From: an uncultured Campylobacter sp.
GTDB lineage: Bacteria > Campylobacterota > Campylobacteria > Campylobacterales > Campylobacteraceae
Length of the DNA stretch: 6,040 bases
NCBI GenBank assembly: GCA_938041615.1
Contig: CALISV010000305.1
Span: 1-6,040 of the forward strand
Direction of reading: 5' to 3'
In this document: piece after piece, positions 1-5,761 of the stretch
Layout: each line of letters opens with the position of its first letter
How positions within the stretch are numbered: position 1 is the first letter of the stretch
Program-made: the position numbers and the translations under genes
The notes under the pieces: model-generated
What the model saw: the letters and a program-made list of their open reading frames with translations, nothing else
The model's database searches: none
Told to the model about the DNA's origin: nothing

Positions 1-242
1 TAAAATTCGCAAAATGCAAAGAGGCTTGATAAATCCTCCTCGCTTACTTTGCGCGACTTTATTCTATCCACCTTTATTTCATCTAAAAAGTAACGTAATC
101 GTCCATTAGCTAAAAAAATTAATAAATCAGTGCTACAATCCAGAATACAATTTTTATCGCATAAAAAAGCACCTATTGCTTCGGATTTTACAAGCTCTAA
201 AAAATCGTCCGTAATGCCCTTTAAATCCCTTTTTAACGCCAT
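1..242 (-). CDS. Hypothetical protein, N-terminal 80 residues (runs off the left edge)
   Basis: An open frame starts at ATG (complement of 240-242) and runs without a stop to the window edge, giving 80 codons; it begins MALKRDLKGITDDFLELVKS. The start codon directly follows the TAA of the integrase, with no base between them, and an AAGGGGA Shine-Dalgarno-like stretch lies inside the last integrase codons. This arrangement suggests translational coupling and one transcript. The visible part is charged and leucine-rich, with three cysteines between residues 28 and 36 plus one near residue 78, and no signal peptide or membrane segment. It is more AT-rich than the chromosomal genes to the right, as expected of island cargo. 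I do not recognise the family. Its place directly behind an integrase suggests island cargo or a recombination accessory factor, which is inference only. Confidence 0.6.
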   Translation of the reverse strand, partial: MALKRDLKGITDDFLELVKSEAIGAFLCDKNCILDCSTDLLIFLANGRLRYFLDEIKVDRIKSRKVSEEDLSSLFAFCEF

Positions 243-1460
243 TTATTCCCCTTTCACTTCGTCTAGATAATCGCTCCACCATTGCATAAGCTCGGCGCGC
301 TCCTCTAGTCTTTGGCTTCTGTCGTAGATTGATTTTATTTTATTTCGCTCTCTGTGGTCTAGGCAAAGCTCTATTATTTCCGCGTCTTTGCCGTGGCGTT
401 TGATATTTTCGTTTAGTAGCGTCGAGGCGGTCGCCCTTAGTCCGTGAAATACCGTTTCATCGCCGAAGCCTAGCCGTTTAAGCGCGTAGTTGAGCGTATT
501 CTCGCTTAGCGGTTTTAGGCTCGTGATGTCGCTAGGAAATACGAAATCGCCCCGCCTTATCTCGTATTGAGCTTTTAAAAGCTCTTTTACTTGCCTGCTT
601 ATCGGCACGGCGAAGTCTGCGCCCATTTTCATATCGCTAGCGGGGAATACGATGAGGTTTTTATCAAAGCTCACGTATTGCCATTTTAGCCCTCTGACGT
701 TCGCGCTGCGTAAAAAAGTGTGCGCGCCGAATACTAACGCCTGCTTGGTGCTGTTTGAGCCTCTAAAGCCGTCAATCGCCCTTAAAAGCTCGCCTAGCCT
801 TTCGGGATCGGTTATTGCTCTGAAGTTCTCGCATTTTGATGTTTTGAAGGTATCAGCAAAAATAATATCTCTCGTCGGATTATGTTCGATGTAGCCTTTA
901 TTGACGGCTAGGTCTAAAATCTTACGAAGTAGCCTAAACGTGCGCTTGCTCGTGTCGTGGCTTATGCCTTTTTTGGTCTCGGCTTCTTGTATGCGCTCTA
1001 TCGTCGGCGCGTAATCCCTGCGCGCTAGCGTTCTAACGTCGCCGTCTTTTAGATAAGGCATAAGATAATTATTTATCCGCCCCGTTTCTCTGCTTAGCGA
1101 TGAGGTATTTTTAGCCTACTCTTTTTCTATCCACTCGCGCGCCACGTCCGCAAATTTAACCGCCTTTTGAGCTATTACGGCTTTTTTGATGTCCTCGCCT
1201 CTCTCTTTTAGCCTTTTTAGCTCGGCAGCTTTGGCTCTTGCCTCGGCTAGCGTGATACTAGGATATTTGCCTATGATGATTTGATTAGTTTTGCGTTCCT
1301 CGTCGGCGTATCTAAAAATAAACGTCTTAGTTAGGCTCTTTTTGCCCTGCACCGCATAAACGTAGAGGTATGGAGTTGAAATATCTTTTATCCACTCTCT
1401 AGCCTTGCCGTCTTTGAGCGCGTAGTTTTTTAGTTGGCTATCTTTCGCAAACGTCGCCAT
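243..1460 (-). pseudogene. P4-type tyrosine site-specific integrase, interrupted by one in-frame amber codon
   Basis: Two same-frame segments (1460-1116 and 1061-243) form one 405-codon reading frame broken only by TAG at 1116-1118 (codon 115). The 18 codons between TAG and the next ATG are open and fit the family. Residues 1-90 resemble the N-terminal arm-binding domain of P4-like integrases (FIFRYADEERKTNQIIIGKYPSITLAEARAKA). The core-binding domain begins near residue 100. The catalytic domain keeps every expected residue: R251 (TFLRSANVRGLKW), K278 (DMKMG), H339 and R342 (FHGLR), H369 (LDHRERN) and Tyr379 (SIYDRSQ). The C-terminal LEERAELMQWWSDYLD is typical of the family. Family members insert and excise islands at tRNA or tmRNA 3' ends, and this gene starts 274 bp from the ssrA 3' end. 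A GGCGAG ribosome site precedes the ATG. Only a truncated protein without a catalytic domain is expected, unless TAG is read through or is a sequencing error. Confidence 0.9.
1116..1118 (-). other. In-frame TAG (amber) codon splitting the integrase
   Basis: The minus-strand codons here read CGC GAG TGG ATA GAA AAA GAG TAG GCT AAA AAT. The frame is the same before and after, so this is a nonsense codon and not a frameshift. It falls at the start of the core-binding domain. The next ATG (complement of 1059-1061) has no well-spaced ribosome site, so efficient restart is unlikely. Confidence 0.9.
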
Positions 1461-1510
1461 TTTCTCGCCTTTTTAAGTCGTTTTTAAAAAGTGGGCTAGG
1501 GTTCGATACC

Positions 1511-1539
1511 TCTTTAATTCTCCGCTTTAATAATGTCAA
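1511..1539 (-). promoter_or_regulatory. Candidate integrase promoter
   Basis: On the minus strand TTGACA (complement of 1534-1539) is followed after 17 bp by TAAAGA (complement of 1511-1516). The -35 box is perfect but the -10 box is poor. It lies about 50 bp upstream of the integrase ATG. This is a weak call, because Campylobacter promoters usually depend on the -10 box. Confidence 0.25.
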
Positions 1540-1575
1540 AGCGTGCGATTTTTAGGGGTTTTCACTTCGCCCGTT

Positions 1576-1623
1576 TTTTTGAGTGTGTAAAAATTTAGCG
1601 TTTTAGTCGCGCACACTCAAAAA
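1576..1623. repeat. 12-bp perfect inverted repeat upstream of the integrase
   Basis: TTTTTGAGTGTG (1576-1587) is the exact reverse complement of CACACTCAAAAA (1612-1623), with a 24-bp spacer. The long spacer argues against a simple terminator. A protein-binding site for integrase, excisionase or a repressor is more likely, which is inference from its position. Confidence 0.7.
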
Positions 1624-1637
1624 CACACTTATTTTCT

Positions 1638-1667
1638 TGAAAATGTATGATATTGTATGAAATGCTA
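1638..1667. repeat. Three 10-bp-phased TGA(A/T)A units, cluster 1
   Basis: Three consecutive 10-mers read TGAAAATGTA, TGATATTGTA and TGAAATGCTA, so TGA recurs at 1638, 1648 and 1658. The spacing is about one helical turn, which puts the units on one face of the DNA. The first octamer, TGAAAATG, recurs at 1721 in cluster 2. Confidence 0.6.
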
Positions 1668-1696
1668 AAAGGGGTTTAAAGCTCGTATTCTAGGGG

Positions 1697-1730
1697 CTTT
1701 TGAAAGCTTTTGAAATCTTGTGAAAATGAT
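1697..1730. repeat. Three 10-bp-phased TGAAA units next to the ssrA 3' end, cluster 2
   Basis: CTTTTGAAAG, CTTTTGAAAT and CTTGTGAAAA follow each other without gaps, so TGAAA recurs at 1701, 1711 and 1721. The block ends three bases before the CCA end of ssrA. Direct repeats beside an attachment core are typical arm-type integrase sites, and phased A-runs also favour DNA bending. The repeat is seen directly; the role is inferred. Confidence 0.65.
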
Positions 1731-1733
1731 AGA

Positions 1734-1760
1734 TGGTGGAAGCGAGGGGGATCGAACCCC
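1734..1760. other. Putative attachment site (island end) in the ssrA 3' end
   Basis: The T-arm and acceptor 3' strand of the tmRNA gene lie at 1734-1760. Integrases of this family commonly recombine within the 3' end of tRNA or tmRNA genes and leave the RNA gene restored. Here the RNA is complete and its 3' end faces the integrase. The exact core cannot be set without the other island end, which is outside the window. Confidence 0.45.
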
Positions 1761-1959
1761 TGTCCAAAAACAAACCGATTACGGCCTCTACACGCTTAGC
1801 AAAAGTGAAAATTTCATCTAAAAGGGCTCACTTTCCAAAACCTTATTTTAGACTAAGACAAGATTTCGGCTAGCAGCTCGTCAGGCTGCCAACCTACGCT
1901 AGCTGGGGTTACTCGCCGTTATCTTAGCTAGTATCGGACTAGGCGAGGCTCAACTGAAC

Positions 1960-2004
1960 TTACGCAGCTTTAGCGTAAGCAGGAGCGTAGTTAACGTTGT
2001 TTGC
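1960..2004 (-). other. tmRNA proteolysis-tag reading frame
   Basis: Starting at the resume codon GCA (complement of 2002-2004), the frame reads ANNVNYAPAYAKAA and stops at TAA (complement of 1960-1962). The hydrophobic/alanine C-terminus AYAKAA is the part recognised by ClpXP-type proteases. From memory the C. jejuni tag is ANNVKFAPAYAKAA, two residues different, which supports a Campylobacter source. Confidence 0.95.
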
Positions 2005-2100
2005 GTTTAAATTTATTTGAGCTTTTTACGCTCTGCTCAAAGCGACGTGCCACCGTGACCGCTCTGCTCCTGTCGAAGCCAAGTCGCTCCCGTAAGAATA

Positions 2101-2114
2101 GGCTAAATTTAGCC
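2101..2114. repeat. 14-bp perfect palindrome in the pre-tmRNA leader
   Basis: GGCTAAATTTAGCC is self-complementary. It lies between the ssrA -10 box and the mature 5' end, about 10 nt upstream of the RNase P cleavage point. It could be a leader hairpin or a protein-binding site. The AAATTT core matches the motif that fills other spacers in this window. Confidence 0.5.
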
Positions 2115-2132
2115 TTGTTTTAAAGGTTGTGG

Positions 2133-2161
2133 ATTATATTATTTTTTGTATTTTTTGTCAA
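2133..2161 (-). promoter_or_regulatory. ssrA promoter, perfect sigma-70 consensus
   Basis: On the minus strand TTGACA (complement of 2156-2161), a 17-bp AT-rich spacer and TATAAT (complement of 2133-2138) match the consensus at all 12 positions with ideal spacing. The predicted start is near 2126. The TGA stop of the HPt gene (complement of 2158-2160) lies inside the -35 box. Such strength fits an abundant stable RNA. Confidence 0.88.
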
Positions 2162-2565
2162 ACGTCTAGTTTTTGGGGGATTTTTACGATATTTGCATCT
2201 AAAACCCCGAAAAACTCAGCGTCGGTTTCTATATCGTTTTTGTATTTTTCAAACTGATCGCTCACCAAAAGTAACCAGTCTACAAAGTCGTCATTTGCGG
2301 GCCCTTGTAGCTCTCTAGCCTCGCCGCAAATTTCCTCTGCTAATGTCGTTAGTTTAAATATCGGATTGAGCTTCATAAAGCTCGAGGCGGACTTGATGTT
2401 GTGAAAAATTCTAAAAAGCTCGTTGATATTGGCGTTATATCTATCATTTCTAGCTAGCCCGATGATGAGAGGTTCCATCAGGTCGCACATCAAGGAGTAA
2501 TGCGACAAAAACTCCTCCACAATATCGTAAGAGTAGTCTATCTCGAGGCTTTTTAGTATTCCCAT
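2158..2565 (-). CDS. HPt-domain (histidine phosphotransfer) protein
   Basis: This 135-residue soluble protein has no signal peptide or membrane segment. Residues 51-66 (FRIFHNIKSASSFMKL) match the HPt / CheA-P1 phosphorylation motif HxxK(G/S), with His55 as the predicted phospho-acceptor and Lys58 behind it. The surrounding sequence is helical and the length suits a single four-helix HPt bundle. HPt proteins relay phosphate between receiver domains or accept it from a histidine kinase. No kinase or receiver is encoded in this window, so the partner is unknown. The ATG has an AAGGA site 7 nt upstream. The gene is divergent from panB. Its stop codon forms part of the ssrA promoter, so it reads towards ssrA in the same direction. 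The domain is well supported; the pathway is not known. Confidence 0.8.
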   Translation of the reverse strand: MGILKSLEIDYSYDIVEEFLSHYSLMCDLMEPLIIGLARNDRYNANINELFRIFHNIKSASSFMKLNPIFKLTTLAEEICGEARELQGPANDDFVDWLLLVSDQFEKYKNDIETDAEFFGVLDANIVKIPQKLDV

Positions 2566-2591
2566 TTATTTTCCTTAAAATTATTGTGCTG

Positions 2592-2600
2592 ATTGTATCA
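2592..2600 (-). promoter_or_regulatory. Candidate promoter of the HPt gene (extended -10)
   Basis: The minus strand reads TGATACAAT (complement of 2592-2600), an extended -10 box. It would start transcription near 2585, leaving a leader of about 20 nt that contains the AAGGA site. There is no clear -35 box, as is usual in Campylobacter. Confidence 0.5.
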
Positions 2601-2606
2601 TTTTTT

Positions 2607-2615
2607 TGATAAAAT
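2607..2615 (+). promoter_or_regulatory. Candidate panB promoter (extended -10)
   Basis: TGATAAAAT is an extended -10 box preceded by a run of seven T. The predicted start near 2622 leaves a leader of about 29 nt with the ribosome site AAGGAGG (2638-2644). It stands back to back with the HPt -10 box, only 12 bp between the hexamers. Confidence 0.55.
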
Positions 2616-2650
2616 TAAAAATAAATTACCTAAATTTAAGGAGGAAATTT

Positions 2651-3454
2651 ATGTTAAAAAATGACAAAAAAGTTACAATTTATGATATAATTAATAAAAA
2701 GGGCGTTGAGCCCATCGTTATGATCACGGCTTATGACGCTCTTTTTGCACGGCTTTTTGATGATTACGTCGATATTATCTTGGTCGGCGACAGTCTAAAT
2801 ATGAGCTTTAACGGCAAAAAAGACACGCTAAGCCTAAAAATGGACGACGCACTTTATCATGTTAAGGCTGTTTTGCAGGGCGCAAAGCATGCTTTTGTCG
2901 TTGCTGATATGCCATTTGGTAGCTATCAGGATGAAAAATCTGCGCTAAAAAACGCGACTAAATTTATCAAAGCCGGCGCAGACGCAGTCAAATTTGAAGG
3001 CGGTCTAAAAGCCGCTCCTATCGTAAAAAGGCTAGTGGGCGAGGGTATAAACGTGATGGCCCACATCGGACTCATGCCTCAGTTTGTGCGAAAAGAGGGC
3101 GGCTACAAGATAAAAGGACGTAGCGAGGCTGACGAAGCATGCTTGATCGAGGAGGCAAAAGCTCTCGAGCGTGCTGGAGCGTTCTCGGCCGTGGTCGAGG
3201 GTACGTTAAGTCCGGTTGCGGCAAAGGTCGCAAAAAGCGTGCAGATGCCTATCATCGGTATCGGCGCGGGTGCCGACGTAGACGGACAGGTGCTCGTGTG
3301 GAGCGATATGCTCGGGTTTTTCGACGAGTTTAAGCCTAAATTCGTAAAGCGCTATCTCGACGGTGCAAATTTGGTGCGAACGGCGGTAGAAGCCTATGCT
3401 TGTGAGGTTAGAGAAAAGACCTTCCCGAGCAAGGAGTTCGAGTATAAATTTTAG
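2651..3454 (+). CDS. panB: 3-methyl-2-oxobutanoate hydroxymethyltransferase (ketopantoate hydroxymethyltransferase)
   Basis: PanB transfers a hydroxymethyl group from 5,10-methylenetetrahydrofolate to 2-oxoisovalerate to make ketopantoate, the first committed step to pantothenate and coenzyme A, in the cytosol. The 267 residues match the usual length (E. coli about 264). Metal-binding residues appear at D47 (VGDS), D86 (ADMPFGSY) and E116 (KFEGG). MAHIGLMPQ (136-144), the catalytic glutamate E183 (VVEG) and PIIGIGAG (200-207) are also present. I chose ATG 2651 because AAGGAGG lies 6 nt upstream. The frame stays open back to a TTG at 2606, but that would place the ribosome site inside the gene and add 15 residues. 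panC and panD are not adjacent. As I recall, H. pylori also has panB beside ruvB, so the location may be old in Campylobacterota. Confidence 0.96.
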   Translation: MLKNDKKVTIYDIINKKGVEPIVMITAYDALFARLFDDYVDIILVGDSLNMSFNGKKDTLSLKMDDALYHVKAVLQGAKHAFVVADMPFGSYQDEKSALKNATKFIKAGADAVKFEGGLKAAPIVKRLVGEGINVMAHIGLMPQFVRKEGGYKIKGRSEADEACLIEEAKALERAGAFSAVVEGTLSPVAAKVAKSVQMPIIGIGAGADVDGQVLVWSDMLGFFDEFKPKFVKRYLDGANLVRTAVEAYACEVREKTFPSKEFEYKF

Positions 3455-3481
3455 CTTGTTTCGAGCAAATCTCGTCGGCGG

Positions 3482-3597
3482 GGCAAATTTGATCATCCGG
3501 TAAAAGGTGGCAAATTTGGTCCTTAGGCGTTAAATTTGACGAACGGAGGTTGGTTTAAATACCCGTTCCCCGTCAAATTTGACGGGCAAATTTAGCT
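3482..3597. repeat. Five AAATTT-centred motif copies in the panB downstream spacer
   Basis: Copies are GGCAAATTTGATC (3482-3494), GGCAAATTTGGTC (3509-3521), GTTAAATTTGACG (3529-3541), GTCAAATTTGACG (3572-3584) and GGCAAATTTAGCT (3585-3597). The fourth lies in an 18-bp perfect palindrome, CCCGTCAAATTTGACGGG (3569-3586). Similar cores occur in the spacers around ruvB. The 180-bp gap (3455-3634) holds no gene that I can see and no standard terminator with a T-run. Role unknown. Confidence 0.6.
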
Positions 3598-3634
3598 ATC
3601 AAAACAAGACTGGATTGAAAACGAGGAGTAAATT

Positions 3635-4522
3635 TTGAGAATTTTATTGATTTTAGCGGCGTTTTTTAGCGCGCTAACGGCTTCAAATCCGAATTTTGGG
3701 CTAGGCATCGACAGTCTTGGCGAGCAAAATGAGCAAGCGCAGAACGAGAGGCGATTTTCTAAGCGCGAAGAGGCCGCGAGGCAGGCGATCGAAAATGCCG
3801 ATTATGACGCAGCTTTTAAGATTTTATCGCCGCTTTGCCAGGAGGGCGACGCGATGAGCTGCGCGGCGCTGGGTAGTATGCATTTTAGCGGGCTAGGAGC
3901 CCAGAAAAGCAACGAAAAAGCCGAGCTTTTCTTTGAAAAATCGTGCGAGCTGGGAAACGGCACGGGGTGCTTTGATCTGGCGCTTTTAAACGTCAAGGAA
4001 GTTTTTGGCGCCAAGGATGAAAATAAAATATTTCGCCTCTACGAAAAAGGCTGCGAGCTAGGCTCTGAAGCGGCTTGCAACAACCTCGGCCTCATCTACG
4101 AATCGCAAAACGATCTCAAAAAATCCATAAATTTATACGCCAAAGCGTGCAGGAAATTTGACGGTGCTGGCTGCTACAACTACGGCAGGATGATGCACGA
4201 GGGTCTTGGAGCGGAGCGCGATCTAGCAAGCGCGCACAAGGCCTTTGACACCTCGTGCTACATGAAAAACGCGCTTGGCTGCTATGCTCTTGGCTACGTT
4301 TATGAGCACGCGCAGGGTGTGGAGTTCGCGGTTTATGACGCGTACGACGGATATTCGCGCGCTTGCAAGCTCGGCAACGACGACGGCTGCAGGGCTCTGG
4401 GCTTTGAAAACTACGAAAAAAATATCGAAATTTACGAAAAATTCGAATCTATCGCGGAGGGGTGCAAATTTGGCAACGATAGCGACTGCAAGCTTTTAAA
4501 AGCGAGGATAGCGGAGTTTTGA
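3635..4522 (+). CDS. Secreted Sel1-repeat, cysteine-rich Hcp-like protein
   Basis: The 295-residue product starts with a short signal peptide (MRILLILAAFFSALTA, likely cut near residue 16), so it is predicted to be periplasmic or secreted. The mature part holds seven Sel1-like alpha/alpha repeats. Each has two cysteines separated by seven residues: C68/76, C104/112, C140/148, C172/180, C208/216, C244/252 and C277/285. These 14 are the only cysteines. Repeat spacing is 36 residues, with shorter steps of 32 and 33. Helicobacter cysteine-rich proteins (Hcp) have this plan, with one disulfide per repeat; some Hcp proteins bind penicillin or act on host cells, but that cannot be assigned here. The start is TTG, chosen because GAGGAG lies 6 nt upstream and the signal peptide follows at once. 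The gene stands alone between panB and ruvB. Confidence 0.88.
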   Translation: MRILLILAAFFSALTASNPNFGLGIDSLGEQNEQAQNERRFSKREEAARQAIENADYDAAFKILSPLCQEGDAMSCAALGSMHFSGLGAQKSNEKAELFFEKSCELGNGTGCFDLALLNVKEVFGAKDENKIFRLYEKGCELGSEAACNNLGLIYESQNDLKKSINLYAKACRKFDGAGCYNYGRMMHEGLGAERDLASAHKAFDTSCYMKNALGCYALGYVYEHAQGVEFAVYDAYDGYSRACKLGNDDGCRALGFENYEKNIEIYEKFESIAEGCKFGNDSDCKLLKARIAEF

Positions 4523-4564
4523 GCTCGGGCTGATTTTCTTATCAAATTTAAGCTGATTTTTGAG

Positions 4565-4593
4565 ATTTATCCGCTTCGGCGAGGCGGATAAAT
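4565..4593. terminator. Terminator-like hairpin after the Sel1 gene
   Basis: ATTTATCCGC (4565-4574) pairs perfectly with GCGGATAAAT (4584-4593) around a 9-nt loop. An inner CGC-TTCG-GCG tetraloop is an alternative fold. The following bases are T-rich but not a clean run. The stem starts 43 bp past the stop codon. Confidence 0.55.
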
Positions 4594-4702
4594 TTGAGCT
4601 TTGTTCGGTTTTAAAACCCTAGCCTTTACGGCGCCAAATTTACCGCTGAACGCCGAGTTAAATTTGAACAAAGCCCAAAGCCAAAACTTACCCAAAATTT
4701 TG

Positions 4703-4708
4703 TAAAAT
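4703..4708 (+). promoter_or_regulatory. Candidate ruvB -10 box
   Basis: TAAAAT is preceded by TTTTG in an AT-rich stretch 33 bp upstream of the ruvB ATG. There is no clear -35 box. The ruvB start lacks a standard ribosome site (AGCCGAAAAAA precedes the ATG), so translation may be modest. Confidence 0.4.
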
Positions 4709-4741
4709 GCGGCAAATTTACGAAAAATAGAGCCGAAAAAA

Positions 4742-5761
4742 ATGGATAGAATAGTCGAAATAGAAAAAATAAGCTTCGAGAACGATTTTGAGGTGTCGCT
4801 GCGCCCAACGCGCTTTGAGGACTACATCGGACAGGAAAAGATCAAGCAAAATTTAGGCGTATTTATAAAGGCCGCCAAAAAGCGCAGCGAGTGCCTAGAC
4901 CACGTGCTTTTCTACGGGCCGCCGGGCCTTGGTAAGACGACGCTGGCGCACATCATCGCAAACGAAATGGGCGTGAGCATCAAGATGACGGCCGCACCCA
5001 TGATAGAAAAAAGCGGCGATCTGGCGGCGGTGCTAACGAATTTGCAAGAGGGTGATGTGCTCTTTATCGACGAGATACATCGCCTAAGCCCCGCGATCGA
5101 GGAGGTGCTCTATCCTGCCATGGAGGACTTTCGCTTAGACATCATCATAGGCTCGGGACCTGCGGCGCAAACCATCAAGATCGACCTGCCTAAATTTACG
5201 CTGATCGGCGCTACGACGCGCGCGGGTATGATTTCAGCACCTCTGCGAGATCGCTTCGGGATGGATTTTAGGCTGCAGTTTTATACCAGAGAGGAGCTGG
5301 CTCGTATCGTGCAGATCGCCTCGGTGAAGCTGGGCAAAGAGTGCGAAAAAGCCGCCGCTCTCGAGGTTGCCGCTCGTTCGCGCGCCACGCCTAGGATCGC
5401 GCTACGGCTGCTAAAGCGCATACGAGATTTTGCCGAGGTAAACGACGAAGCCATCATCTCGCAACCTCGCGCCAAAGAGGCTCTAGACGCGCTTGGCGTA
5501 AACGACATCGGCTTTGACGAGATGGATATCAAGTATCTAGAGATCCTGCTCGCCGCCAAACGCCGTCCGATGGGTCTAAGCACGATCGCGGCGGCTCTAA
5601 GCGAGGACGAGGGCACGGTCGAGGACGTGATCGAGCCCTATCTGCTCGCTAACGGCTACATCGAGCGCACGGCAAAAGGCAGGCTCGCAAGTGCCAAAGC
5701 CTACGAGGTGTTTAAACTCAAATTTGACGGGGATACGCAAAAGGGATTGTTTGAGGATTGA
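4742..5761 (+). CDS. ruvB: Holliday junction branch migration ATPase RuvB
   Basis: RuvB is the AAA+ motor that, with RuvA, drives branch migration of Holliday junctions during recombination and repair. It forms hexamers on DNA in the cytosol. The 339 residues suit the family (about 335-340). Motifs in order are [11 protein letters not shown] (21-31), Walker [10 protein letters not shown] (59-67, K65), Walker [10 protein letters not shown] (107-115, D110 and E111), sensor 1 GATTRAG (156-162), the arginine finger in LRDRFG (168-173) and sensor 2 R218 in ATPRIA. A winged-helix DNA-binding domain follows (about 258-330; [16 protein letters not shown]). Nothing is missing. ATG 4742 gives the normal N-terminus although the ribosome site is weak. 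ruvA and ruvC are not adjacent. Confidence 0.98.
   Translation: MDRIVEIEKISFENDFEVSLRPTRFEDYIGQEKIKQNLGVFIKAAKKRSECLDHVLFYGPPGLGKTTLAHIIANEMGVSIKMTAAPMIEKSGDLAAVLTNLQEGDVLFIDEIHRLSPAIEEVLYPAMEDFRLDIIIGSGPAAQTIKIDLPKFTLIGATTRAGMISAPLRDRFGMDFRLQFYTREELARIVQIASVKLGKECEKAAALEVAARSRATPRIALRLLKRIRDFAEVNDEAIISQPRAKEALDALGVNDIGFDEMDIKYLEILLAAKRRPMGLSTIAAALSEDEGTVEDVIEPYLLANGYIERTAKGRLASAKAYEVFKLKFDGDTQKGLFED

Larger units (their letters stand above)
1461..1733. other. Non-coding recombination region between integrase and ssrA
   Basis: This 273-bp gap holds no convincing gene on either strand. It contains a 12-bp inverted repeat and two clusters of 10-bp-phased TGAAA-like units, listed separately. 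It lies between the integrase start and the ssrA 3' end. By analogy with other integrase/att modules it should contain the integrase promoter and the arm-type binding sites. I see no clear terminator for ssrA in it, which fits the idea that the island displaced the original downstream sequence. Confidence 0.6.
1734..2091 (-). ncRNA. ssrA: Transfer-messenger RNA (tmRNA, 358 nt)
   Basis: tmRNA acts with SmpB to free ribosomes stalled on broken mRNA. It is charged with alanine and then supplies a short frame that tags the unfinished protein for proteolysis. The 5' end (2091) reads GGGAGCGACTTGGCTTCGAC and the 3' end (1734) reads CGCTTCCACCA. GGGAGCG pairs with CGCTTCC (one G-U pair) to form the tRNA-like acceptor stem, and the CCA is encoded. 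GGGGTTCGATCCCCC gives the T arm. The tag frame lies at 2004-1960. Several stems consistent with the pseudoknots lie downstream of the tag. The length suits the one-piece tmRNAs of this group. A consensus promoter lies just upstream, implying a leader of about 35 nt removed by RNase P. The gene is intact although it appears to host an island. Confidence 0.97.
4523..4741. other. Spacer between the Sel1 gene and ruvB
   Basis: This 219-bp gap holds the hairpin at 4565-4593, five AAATTT cores, a GCTGATTTT direct repeat (4529 and 4552) and the candidate ruvB promoter. I find no gene on either strand. Confidence 0.5.

Noticed and set aside
652..894. Plus-strand open frame of 80 codons
   Set aside because: It lies antisense within the integrase catalytic domain, whose motifs are clear; there is no sign of an independent gene.
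1061..1116. Frameshift between the two integrase segments
   Set aside because: The two segments are in the same frame (stop-to-stop distance 873 bp, divisible by three), so the lesion is a nonsense codon.
1494..1515. GGTTCGATACC, resembling a tRNA T-arm or a second att copy
   Set aside because: The stem pairs poorly, there is no acceptor or anticodon arm, and the match to the ssrA T-arm is limited to the common GTTCGAT core.
2606..2650. TTG start for panB 15 codons upstream
   Set aside because: It would bury the strong AAGGAGG ribosome site inside the gene, and the added residues lie upstream of the normal PanB N-terminus.
3206..3496. Minus-strand open frame opposite the end of panB
   Set aside because: It is a shadow of panB; the panB motifs and length are complete and the reverse product resembles nothing.
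4626..4808. Minus-strand 60-codon open frame overlapping the ruvB start
   Set aside because: It overlaps the ruvB start and its upstream spacer, and the product is low-complexity and phenylalanine-rich.
5281..5616. Minus-strand 111-codon open frame
   Set aside because: It is antisense to ruvB with a serine/arginine/alanine-rich product typical of shadow frames.
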